Assembly (NCBI RefSeq): GCF_002797595.1
Contig: NZ_PGFE01000005.1
Span: 62,001-126,000, forward strand
DNA length: 64,000 bases
Source of the DNA: Sediminihabitans luteus
GTDB lineage: Bacteria > Actinomycetota > Actinomycetes > Actinomycetales > Cellulomonadaceae
Direction: 5' to 3'
Made by a program: the position numbers and the translations under genes
Shown: in pieces, positions 45,501-53,800 of the stretch
How positions within the stretch are numbered: the first letter of the stretch is position 1
Layout of the letters: each line of letters begins with the position of its first letter
Notes under the pieces: generated by a model
Told to the model about the DNA's origin: nothing
Seen by the model: only the letters and a program-made list of their open reading frames with translations
Databases searched by the model: none

Positions 45501-47676
45501 CCTGTCGGCGGTGCTCGACGACGCGACGCTCGACGGGACGTCGATCACGACCACGCCCCCGCAGGGCTCGGTCACGGTCCTGGCCACGACCCTCTCGTGG
45601 TCCGGCCCGCTCGCGGTCGGCGAGAGCGTCGAGGTCTCCTACGCCGTGACGGTCGACGCGCCGCCCACGGGTGACGGGCTCCTCGACAACGTCGTGACCG
45701 GCCCGCCCGAGTCGAACTGCGACCCGGAGGCCGACCCGAGCGACCCGGAGTGCTCGACGAGCACCCCGGTGCGGGCCCTGACGATCGTCAAGACGGGCGA
45801 GGAGCTCGAAGGACCTCTCGAGCCCGGGCAGACGGTCGACTACCAGATCGTCGTGACCAACAGCGGTCAGGTGGACTACACCGAGGACGCGCCGGCCTGG
45901 CTCGACGACGACCTCACCGAGGTGCTCGACGACGCGACGTTCGACGAGTCGTCGGTCGCGCTCTCGCCCGACCAGGGCAGCACGACGTACACCGAGCCCG
46001 TGCTGCGGTGGGAGGGTCCGCTCGCCGTCGGCGAGTCGGTCACGATCACGTACAGCGTCACGGTGTCGTCGCCCATCACGGGTGACGCGGAGCTGCTCAA
46101 CACCGTGCAGGGCCCGCCCGAGTCGACGTGTGCCGACCCGACCGCCCCGGGCTGCTTCGTGATCGAGCCCGAGCGCACGCTCGAGCTCACCAAGACGGCC
46201 GATCCCGACGGGGCCGTGCGCCCCGGCGAGACGGTCACCTACACGATCACGATCACCAACCCCGGCCAGGCGGCGTACACCGACGAGTTCCCGGCGGTCG
46301 TCGTCGACGACCTCGCCGCGGTGCTCGACGACGCGGTCTACAACGACGACGGCGCGGTCGACCCGGACGCGGGCGAGGTCGTCTTCGCCCCGGACTACGA
46401 CGCGCTCGTGTGGGTCGGTCCGCTCGCGGGCGGTGCGACCGTGACGCTCACGTACTCGGTGACGGTCGACGACCCGCTCACGGGCGACGGGATCCTCACC
46501 AACGTGGTCTTCGACCCGACCGAGCCGCCCGAGTGCACGGAGGGCGTGTGCGGCCCGGTGCCGAAGGGCCCGCCGGAGTGCGTCGACGGCGTCGACCCGG
46601 CGACGGGCGGCCCGTGCGGCACGACCGAGACCCCGGTCAAGGGTCTCGGCATCGAGAAGACGGCGTCCACGCCCGACGAGCAGGGCTGGGCGGGCGCGAC
46701 CCAGGACGTGACCTACGAGGTCACGGTCACCAACACGGGGGCGTTCGCCTACACCGACGACGAGCCGGCGGTCGTCACGGACGACATGTCCGACGTGCTC
46801 GACGACGCGACGCTCGACGCGGCGTCGGTCGCGGTCGACCCCGACCAGGGCGAGGCCACGGTCGACGGGACGACGCTCACGTGGTCGGGCCCGCTGGGCC
46901 TGGGCGAGTCGGTCACGATCACCTACACGGTGACCGTCGACGACCCGCCCTCGGGTGACGGCTCGCTCGTCAACACGGTCACGGGCCCGCCCGAGTCGAA
47001 CTGCCTCGAGGGCGGCGAGGACGGCTGCACCACGACCACACCGGTCCGGGCGCTCGACATCGTCAAGACGTCGGACGCCGGGGACGAGGTCTCGCCGGGC
47101 GACACCGTGGGCTACACGGTCGTCGTGACCAACACCGGGACGTTCGTCTACACCGACGACGAGCCGGCGGTCATCACCGACGACATGTCCGACGTCCTCG
47201 ACGACGCGACGTACCGCGACGACGTCGCGGTGAGCCCCGACCAGGGCGCGGCGTCGTTCGACGACCCGGAGCTCACGTGGTCCGGGCCGCTCGCGCCGGG
47301 CGAGTCCGTGACCCTGACCTACTCGGTCACGGTCACGGGCGACGGGGACGCGAACCTGCTCAACGTGGTCACGGGCCCGCCCGAGTCCACGTGCGCGGCG
47401 GACCCGAGCATGAGCGCCCCGTTCGGGGCCGGTCCGCAGGTCGGGACGCTCACGCTCCCGGCGCTGCTGGCCGAGAACAACCCGAACTGCTCGACCGAGG
47501 TGCCCGTGGTCGACCCGCCCGTGCCGGCCCCGCCGACCGCGGCGCCGCCGACGACCCCGCTCCCGCGCACGGGTGCCGAGGTGCTCGGGCTCGTCGGCCT
47601 CGCGGCCGCGATGCTGCTCGTCGGCGCGGTCATCACCGCGGGCGTGCGGCGCATGCGGGGACGGGAGACCCCGTGA
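36559..47676 (+). CDS. giant LPXTG surface protein, 18 DUF11-type repeats
   Basis: The protein has 3705 residues. The signal peptide has a long basic N-region and probably ends at AAA near 54-56. Order of parts: an N-terminal domain shared with two paralogues (SFFYFENFENITWQE; NFCNGIIVAAHG) to about 370; a DUF7933-like section (LDKQFSASPLPVGADATLTY); a beta-propeller-like DUF6923-type region (about 510-780); two GEVED-like domains (783-957, 960-1134) with acidic Ca-site-like DADLDGTFDPGEA; 18 repeats of about 138 residues; a Pro/Thr spacer; LPRTG at 3668-3672; a hydrophobic helix; and a basic tail. Sortase anchoring to the wall is predicted. Its role is probably adhesion or a long surface stalk. 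Confidence 0.9.
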   Translation: MVKASTWATGAQAPRGRVGRTRSRAVASVASTSLVLTLGLVAVPVLDVATAPEAAAVPGQPGVMESPSFFYFENFENITWQEPDEAGTGSNENDWDAGDFVQTLTDFPYGAAGTEANYQPGYTNVDGLTYSADQDWAAGNFCNGIIVAAHGTISYQANTFDSPRPQSWPDPLLNPTDGCIPTGAQADNTWFNRLRSMARAMGEWHQNAKYPYLGIVPADTPDDNHIVSSYTNVGTGQTIEPGSMLEFDQPLPVDPGRYYQFSVDVASQSCNVSGAVGAEPQFLVTQADGTSISAFSEPVDTCVVARDAEYGMVVPGVGATNQSRQTRIGTWLGDTALRSTGDSIGIQILNEQESGAGNDTAFDNITILDTTPKLDKQFSASPLPVGADATLTYTVTNTYDPLVDENTPSGPKEDFSFTDVFNDGDLQLTGTSSTTCGDGTVTTDVATGTVSLTGGDLVGTNLVTCTVTVGVTSDVAGTYTNGPDDFTDLFGLAEPGSTDITFEERPAVQCPAAAQLWQFVTEPPTTVYDVDLVTGDFVDRGHVPQFGVNGVGFNALDGQNYGALVPGQSTNPPELIRTSVDLQTQENLGQPDFSGVDFDVDDLVSTAFNIGDVSPDGIWYGSTTQGGLASWIAVDVDPLSPTFMDVVAGDPSYGTTAANLVSGADWSWHDGLLYSVGYNTNQNPRTTVLFSLDPSTGTASTQVVAPYGIITAPDGVNPSNSAGIGAQWGATYMDDAGYMYASNNGTGQIWRFNLNAPAQPPTFFSYGPASTGNDGSRCPSPVPVDLGDAPTGYGTTYDADGARHGIVSFDSTAGTAPLMLGSRVDAETDGAPSAGADGDDTADVADEDGVAVPLSVLVGEAPSIPVTATNDSTEDATLVAWFDADLDGTFDPGEASTAITVPAGSGSAAYTVELPAADSVGTTYLRVRLFAGANAAPEPTGTWSGGEVEDYLVEVVDLPLDLGDAPDTYGTTIAADGARHGVVDYDEDTNTAPLMLGDSDTVDVEDDGAPSAGADGDDSADVDDEGGVSEPVTALLGQDLTLDVTATNDSTTDATLVAWLDADLDGVFDAGEASTAVTVPAGSGVATYPVTVPGPEVGGETYLRVRLFAGANAAPLPTGLWVGGEVEDYQVTVLEPELTIVKSAGDLTEVIPGQEVEYTITVENTGDIAYTDENPAAISDELSDVLDDAVLDESSIAVTPDVGELDYTEPDLTWSGPLAVGETVTITYTVTVLDPDTTDGNRDLYNTVVGPPESNCDPNSVPADPRCTVELPDRALHIEKSAAPEGPVAPGDVVTYTITAENTGFVDYEAPELASFEDDLTDVLDDAAFGTSSAQVDGVDRGELTLDGSTLSWEGELAPGEVVTVTYTVTVADPVSGDGVLDNVVTGPTESNCDPLSDPADPLCSTSTPVADYEVVKTVSSPEGVAVGDQVEYTLVVTNTGGAAYTADEPATVEDDLTGVLDDATWDDALVVTPDQGTAAFDGTTLTWAGPLGVGESVTITYSLTVAEPGDGDGVMVNAVTGGQCPDPAVTDEDDPAFDPDCVTRTPVLVPGLDITKTSDAGATVLPGDTVSYTITVENTGDVAYTAENPATLTDDLTGVLDDAAFGGDAVASAGTATFTAPNLTWTGPIPVGGTVTITYTVTIDEAVTGDAVVENVVTGPPGSNCDPEADPSDPDCSTSTPVRSLRIVKSSSGVDPSVPVSAGDVVAYTITVENTGAVAYAAPDLASMVDDMTSVLDDAEYQLDAAVTSDNADVGTLSYTAPELTWSGPLEPGEVATITYTVVVDDPITGDGILTNTVTGPPESNCDPEQDPADPACTVTIPAPIADLTVLKEVDVSQAEPGDVVTYSVVVTNTGEVPYSASNPVVLADDLTDVLDDADYLGGAVTSPAGVGEFEFASPTLTWTGPLDVGDSVTLTYAVTVHDPADGDGVMDNVVTGPPESNCDPEADPSDPDCATSTPVRSVALSKSTTSDDDPVVPGSVVTYTVVVENTGAVAYEAPDLLEVSDDLAAVLDDATLDETSFAVTSSAGGTPPVPVLDGTSWTWSGPLAVDEIVTITYQVEVDDPSDGDLSLVNVVTGPPESNCDPEQDPADPECTTTTPVQAASVVKTSDAEGSVVPGQVVEYSVTITSTGTAPYTEDSPASFEDDLSGVLDDATLDEASVTVTPDQGEATVSGTTLTWSGPLEAGTPVTVTYTVTVDDPPEGDGVLLNAVTGAQCPDPAVTDPEAEGYDPDCVVELPVRALEIVKTSDPTDAVVVGEVVTYTVTVTNTGGFAYVDPDLATFEDDLSEVLDDAQYGNDAAASTGAVVYDEPFLSWSGELAPGAVATITYSVTVDDPVTGDGTLTNAVTGPPEANCPDPAITDPEAEGYDPDCSTQVPTLTPALAIAKSADTAGPVLPGDVVTYTVTVENTGQVAYTELAPASFQDDLSEVLDDATADPTSVAVTPDQGTALLVGSTLTWSGPLAVGESVAVTYTVTVDDPLTGDGSLVNVVTGPPESNCDPEQDPADPDCTVTVPVRSLAIAKTSDAPGQVLPGGDVTYTVTVTNTGGAAYTADDPATIEDDLSAVLDDAVLDESSVAVDPDQGEATVDGTTLTWSGPLDPGDAVEITYTVTVADPVSGDGVLDNVVTGPPESNCDPEQDPADPDCTVTVPVRSLAVAKAADVAVADLGDTVTYTLTVTNTGGVAYTEGDPAAIFDDLAEVLDDAAFGTISTTATPPTPATSDAEFDGDSVQWSGPLAVGQTVEIVYTVVVADPATGDQVLDNTVVGPPESPCDPAQDPADPECTVTVPVRSLEIVKTSDAQDGVELGDQIGYTITITNTGEGAYTEDDPASFADDLSEVLDDATFDEDSIVVSPDQGAAAFDGTSLAWSGPLDPDATVTVTYSFTVNDPASGDRVLTNAVTGPPEANCPDPAVTDPEAEGYDPDCSTQVPTLERELRIAKAVDVDEALPGDVVTYTVTVENTGEVAYTATDPASFTDDLSAVLDDATLDGTSITTTPPQGSVTVLATTLSWSGPLAVGESVEVSYAVTVDAPPTGDGLLDNVVTGPPESNCDPEADPSDPECSTSTPVRALTIVKTGEELEGPLEPGQTVDYQIVVTNSGQVDYTEDAPAWLDDDLTEVLDDATFDESSVALSPDQGSTTYTEPVLRWEGPLAVGESVTITYSVTVSSPITGDAELLNTVQGPPESTCADPTAPGCFVIEPERTLELTKTADPDGAVRPGETVTYTITITNPGQAAYTDEFPAVVVDDLAAVLDDAVYNDDGAVDPDAGEVVFAPDYDALVWVGPLAGGATVTLTYSVTVDDPLTGDGILTNVVFDPTEPPECTEGVCGPVPKGPPECVDGVDPATGGPCGTTETPVKGLGIEKTASTPDEQGWAGATQDVTYEVTVTNTGAFAYTDDEPAVVTDDMSDVLDDATLDAASVAVDPDQGEATVDGTTLTWSGPLGLGESVTITYTVTVDDPPSGDGSLVNTVTGPPESNCLEGGEDGCTTTTPVRALDIVKTSDAGDEVSPGDTVGYTVVVTNTGTFVYTDDEPAVITDDMSDVLDDATYRDDVAVSPDQGAASFDDPELTWSGPLAPGESVTLTYSVTVTGDGDANLLNVVTGPPESTCAADPSMSAPFGAGPQVGTLTLPALLAENNPNCSTEVPVVDPPVPAPPTAAPPTTPLPRTGAEVLGLVGLAAAMLLVGAVITAGVRRMRGRETP
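39967..47500 (+). repeat. 18 tandem repeats of about 400-430 bp inside the first giant gene
   Basis: Units begin with a strand of the form ALxIxKTSD and end with LTNxVTGPPESNC plus a second Cys. Unit starts include 39967, 40381, 41212 and 47050. Protein similarity between units is high but they are clearly diverged, unlike the block at 55573-57642 in the next gene. Every unit keeps the first-strand Lys and the Asn before VTG. Confidence 0.9.
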
Positions 47677-47697
47677 CCCGAGCGCAGGTCGCATGAC

Positions 47698-47735
47698 GGC
47701 GGACGCCGCCGGGCACCGGCCCGGCGGCGTCCGCC
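47698..47735 (+). terminator. 16-bp perfect hairpin between the two giant genes
   Basis: The arms 47698-47713 and 47720-47735 match perfectly around CACCGG. Flanking GTCGCA and TGCGAC can extend the stem. It lies 22 bp after the first giant gene's stop, so the second giant gene probably has its own promoter in the remaining 150 bp. Confidence 0.75.
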
Positions 47736-47886
47736 GTGCGACGGGTGAAAGCACGCGCGCGCGACGTCTCGGGTTGCCGTCGAATCGCCCGTGTGTGACA
47801 AAGGATGCACTTGTCGGTACTCGGTCGGATCGTCCAGCACCACCGACGGCCCGCACGCACCCGGCACCGCACGGCCGAGGAGCGAC

Positions 47887-50800
47887 GTGACGAGACGGAG
47901 CACACGCTGGGCAGGACGGCGCGCGCCGTCCGCTCGCGTGCGGGACGCCGTGGCTCCCCGCGTGAGCCGGTCCGTCGCGGGAGCGGTCGCCGGGGCGCTC
48001 GTGCTGACGTCGGGCCTCGTGGTCGCCCCCGTGCTCGCGCCCGCCGCGCTCGCCCCCACCGTGGTCCCGAGCGCCGACGCCGCACCCGGGTCGCCCGGCA
48101 CCATGGCCGCGCCCGAGATCGTGTTCTACGAGGGCTTCCAGGCCACGACGCCCAACGGCCCGAACACCTCGACGTTCGTGCAGACGGTCGCCGACTACAC
48201 GCTGTCGAACGGCGCCGTGCAGCCCGGATTCGTCGGCACCGACGGCATGACCTACACCGCGGGAGCGTCGTGGAACGGACCGTTCTGCAACGGGGCGATC
48301 CTGAGCGCCGACACCACGGTCACCAACTCGTTCTCGCAGGTCGCGATCCCGAACGCGCAGACCGTCGCGAGCTGCCGGGGGACCGCTGCCGGGACCGGGG
48401 CGAACAGCGCGAGCGCGTACTGGAACCAGCTCCGCTCGCTCGTGCAGGACCTCGGCCGCTGGCAGAACCAGCCGGACCACCCGTACGCCGCGGCGCTCGC
48501 GGCGGCGGGGTACCCGACGCCGTCCGCGGTCGCGAACCGGGGTGTCGCCGCACTGACGTTCGGCAACGCGGGAGCGGGGACACAGCTGCGCACGACCCGG
48601 CCGATCGACGTCGTCCCCGGGCACTTCTACCAGGCGTCGGTCGACGAGGCCGTGAAGTCGTGCACCATCGCCGGCACGAGCGTCGCGAACCCGCAGCTCT
48701 ACCTCGTGCAGTCGACCGGGGTCGCGGCGCCCCTGTTCTCGGGGGCGGTCAGCACGTGCACCCAGTACGGCGTCCAGTACGGCGCCGACACGAACACCAG
48801 CTGGATGTCGCGCGTGGGCACGTTCGTGGGCGACCTGCCCGTGCGGGCCACGGGCAGCACCCTGGGCCTGCGCCTCGACAACCGGCAGGGCAACGGCACG
48901 GGCAACGACGCGGCGTTCGACAACCTCCTGCTGCAGGACCAGACGCCGCAGCTCGACAAGACGTTCGCGCCGGGCCCGGCCGCGGACGGCGCGTGGTACG
49001 CCGGGTCGACCGCGCGCGTCGTGTTCACGGTGACCAACACGTACGACCTCGCGGACCCGACGCAGCCCTCCGGGCCCAAGCCGGGCTGGAGCTTCTCCGA
49101 CGCGATGCCGGGCGGTCTCGAGGTCGTCACGGACGGCGGGTCGCCGCGCTTCACCACGACCTGCGGGGCGGTCGACGTGGTCGCGGACGGCGCGGGCGGC
49201 ATCGACGTCTCGGGCGACCTGGGCGACGTCGCGTCGTGCACCGTGACGGTCGACGTGACCTCGCCCGTCGCGGGCACGTTCGTCAACCAGGTCGACGACG
49301 TCACGGTCGACGGCCTGCTCGCGCCGGCCGACGCCGAGATCACGTTCGTCGACCTCGAGCCGTCGACGTGCCCCGCGGCGGTCACGCGCTGGGACTCCTC
49401 GGCGGCCACCGGGACGCCCACCGGACCGACGTCGGTGCAGGGCGTCGACCTGCCCGTCGGGGCCGTCGACGCGCTCGGGTCGGTGCCCGCGGGCGTCGAC
49501 GCGCTCGGGTTCAACCCGGTCGACGGCAGCTTCTACGGGCTCCGGATGGATGGGAGCCCCGCGCCGCAGGTCGTGCGCATCTCGGCCGACCTCGCGACCG
49601 TGACCCCGCTCGGCGTGCCCACCAACCCGACGGGCATCTCGACCACGGGCTTCACGGTCCTGCTGCGCGCGGGTGACGTGAGCCCCGACGGCGTGCTGTA
49701 CGTGCGCTCCGCCGCGCAGGGCGCGGGCTGGTTCTACGGGATCGACGTCGACCCGACGTCCGCCACCTACCTGCAGCTCGTCGCGGGCGGTCCGCTCTCG
49801 GGCGTCAACGCGAACGTCCAGATCGGGGAGGACCTCTCGTACGACCCCGCGGCGGGCCTGCTGCGCTCGTTCGGCGCGCACACGTCCAACCAGTCCGTGT
49901 ACCTGAACACGGTCGACCCGGCGTCGGGGGCGCTGACCGGGCGGAACCTCGGCCTGCTGACGGCGCCGAACGGGAACCCCGCCGTGGTCAACAACGCGGG
50001 GCGGCAGTTCAGCGCGACCTGGATCGACCGCGACGGGTACCTGTACGGGCAGGCGTCGTTCTCGGGGCAGGTGTGGCGCGTCGCCCTGGACGACGCCACG
50101 GCACCCGCGGAGTTCGTCGCGTACGGCGCGTCGCTGGGCCAGACCGCGAACCACGACGGGACCGCGTGCGCGTTCACGCTCCCGACCGACCTCGGCGACG
50201 CCCCCGACTCGTACGGGACCGCGTTCGGCACCGACGGGGCGCGGCACTGGGTGCCCGACTACGACGCCGTCGCGCACACCGCCCCGCTCATGCTCGGCGC
50301 GACGATCGACGTCGAGCCCGAGGGCGTCCCCGGCGCCGACGCGCTGGGCGACGACGCGCGCGACGCCGACGTCGACGGCGGGATCGACGACGAGGACGCG
50401 CTCGCGGCGCCGCTCGCGATCGTGCCCGGCGAGGCGACGACCGTGCCCGTCACGGTCACGAACGACACCGACCAGCCCGCGACCCTCGCGGTGTGGCTCG
50501 ACGCGACGGGCACGGGGACGTTCGGGGCCGCCCCCGTCGTGGTCACGGTCCCCGCGTCGTCGGGCACCGCGACCTACGACGTGACCCTGCCCGCGACCGC
50601 GGTCTCCGACGGCGCGTACGCGCGCGTCCGGCTCTTCGCCGGCACGGTCGCGTCGCCCTCGCCGACGGGCGACGGGGGGCAGGGCGAGGTCGAGGACTAC
50701 GCCGTGACGGTCGCGAACCCGTACCTCGCGATCTCCAAGACCGTCGACCCGTCCGACGAGGTGCTCGCGGGCGAGACCGCGACCTACACCGTCACGGTCA

Positions 50801-53800
50801 CGAACGACGGCGACACCGCGTGGACGGCGCAGGACCCGGCCTGGTTCGAGGACGACCTCTCGGCGGTGCTCGACGACGCCGACTACGTCGAGGGCTCCGC
50901 GACCGCGACCGTGGGGACGGTCGACGACGCGGCGCTCCCGGGGCTGCGCTGGGAGGGCCCGCTCGACGTCGGCGAGAGCGCGGTCATCACGTACCAGGTC
51001 GTCGCGGGCACCCCGCCGGGCGGCGACGCGTCGCTCGACAACGCGGTGACCGGTCCCACCGCGTCGAGCTGCAGCGCCGACGAGGGCGCGCCCGACCCGA
51101 TCCGCATCCACGACCTCGCGGCGGCTCCCGGCGGCACGCTCAGCGTCGCCGGGGTCCGGGTCTCGTACACCGCGGGAGCGGTGCGGTCGACGAGTCCCGT
51201 CGCGGTGCTCGACCCGCTCACCGGGACCACGTGGGACGACGGCGGGCCGGGCACCCCGCTCGCGGACGGCACGACGCTCGGCACGACGACCTCGGCGCGC
51301 ATGATCGAGAACTTCTCGACGACGGGGCCGAGGAACTACCTGTACGTCCAGCTCACGTTCTCGCAGCCCTTCCGCCCCGGCGACGGGTTCGGCATGGGCG
51401 ACCTCGACGGGACCGTGGGGCAACCCGGCAACCGCGAGTTCGGGTTCGTCGCGGGCTCGCTCGACGGCGCCGACGTGCGACCGGTCTCGCTGTCGACCGG
51501 GAACCGCGTCTCGCCGATCGACTTCACGGGAGGCGTCTCGCCCGACGGCCAGTCGCTCGGCAGCGGGACGTTCGCGGTCGCGAACGGCGACCTGGCGAAC
51601 GCGACCGGGAACGACGCGCGCACCCGGTTCACCGCCGACTTCGGCGACCAGCTCGTCGACACGCTCTACTTCGCCTACGGCATCGTCAACAACTCGACGA
51701 CGAACACGACGCAGCGCGCGTACGTGATCGACCCGGGCATCACGCTCGACGCCCCCGAGTGCGCGACCTCCGTGCCGGTGCGCGCGCTCGAGGTCACCAA
51801 GACCTCCGACCCGGTCGACGGCAGCACGGTCGAGCCCGGCGACGACGTCACGTACACGGTCACGGTGCAGAACGTCGGGGCCGTGCCGTACACGGTCGAC
51901 GACCCGGCGCAGCTCGTGGACGACCTGACGGACGTGCTCGACGACGCGACGGTCGACGAGGACTCGTACGTCGTGACGTCGTCCGACCCGGGCGTGACCC
52001 CGCCGGACCCGGTGCTCGACGGGAGCTCGCTCGGCTGGGAGGGCCTGCTCGCGGCGCCCGTGCGTGACGCCACGGGCGCGGTCACGACCCCGGGCGAGAC
52101 CGTGACGATCACGTACACGGTCACGGTCGACGACGCGACCACGGGCGACGGCACGCTCACGAACTCCGTGACGGCACCCGGGTCGACGTGCGCGACGGGC
52201 GACGAGGAGGGCTGCACGACGACGCTCCGGCTCCCCGCGCCGCGGCTCGAGATCTCGAAGGCGGTGAACGCGCCGACCCCCGTGGTCCCGGGCAGCGTGG
52301 TCGAGTACGTGCTCACGGTCCGCAACGTCGGCGGTCTGCCGTACACGGCCGCGGTGCCGGCCGAGGTCGCGGACGACCTGCGCGCAGTCGTCGACGACGC
52401 GGCGCTCGGGTCCGTCACGGCCGTGGTCGACGGCACCACGCCCGCCGAGGAGGGGCTGTCGGTCTCGACCGACGGGATCGAGTGGTCGGGCGCGCTCGCC
52501 GCCGGGTCGACGCTCGTGATCACGTACGGCGTGACCGTCGGCGAGGACGGTGCGGGCGACGGGTCGATGCGCAACGTCGTGACGGGCCCGGTCGGGTCGT
52601 CCTGCCCGCCCGTGTCGAGCGGCGAGCCCCGGGACGACGCGTGCACGACGCTCACGGGCATCTCCGAGCTCACGCTGGAGAAGTCCGCGAACCCCGCCGA
52701 CGGGAGCGTCGTCGCGCCGGGCGACACGATCCGGTACCGGATCATCATCACCAACACGGGCGGGACCGAGTACACGTCGTCCGCGCCTGCGGTGGTCAAC
52801 GACCTGCTGGCCGACGTGCTCGACGACGCGACGCTCGACGAGTCGTCGCTCGGCATGTCGCCCACGCAAGGGACGTTGTCGTACGACGAGGGGCCCCAGC
52901 AGATCTCGTGGGCGGGAGAGCTCGGCGTCGGGCAGACGATCGTGGTCACGTACGAGGTCACGGTCGACGACCCGCCGACGGGTGACGGGACGCTCACGAA
53001 CTCGCTCGTCGGGCCTCCGGGGTCGAACTGCGAGTTCTCGGGCGCCGAGCGCGACGAGGACTGCGACACGGTGCACACGATCGCGCCGACCGCAGCCCTG
53101 GCGATCGAGAAGTCCTCGTCTCCCGCGGGGCCGGTCGCTCCCGGCAACGAGGTCACCTACACGGTCACGGTCGAGAACACGGGCGGCGTGGCGTACGAGG
53201 GCCCGGACGCCCTCGCGGTGGTGACCGACGACCTCTCGGCGGTGGTCGACGACGCGACGTTCGGCAGCGCGGCCGCGGTCGACGAGGACGGCGCGGACGC
53301 GGGGATCCTCGCGGGCCCGGACGCCGACGGGGTGCTCACGTGGACAGGCCCGGTCCCGGTCGACGGGACCGTGACGATCACCTACACGGTGACCGTCGAC
53401 GACCCCGTGTCGGGCGACGGGGTCCTGACCAACACGGTCACGGGGCCGCCGGAGAGCACCTGCGTGGACGGGACCGAGACCGGCTGCACCACGACGACCG
53501 ACGTGCGCGCGCTCGAGATCGTCAAGACCTCGTCGCCGGCAGGCCCGGTCGAGCGGGGCGAGCAGGTCACCTACACGGTGACCGTCGAGAACACGGGTGG
53601 CGTGGCGTACGAGGGCCCGGACGACCTCGCGGTCGTGACCGACGACCTGTCCGCGGTGCTCGACGACGCGACGTTCGTCTCGGCGGTGGACGACGGCTCG
53701 GGCGTGCTCGCGGGCCCGGACGCCGACGGCGTGCTCACGTGGACCGGCCCGGTCCCGGTCGACGGGACGGTCGTCATCACCTACGTCGTCGAGGTCGACG

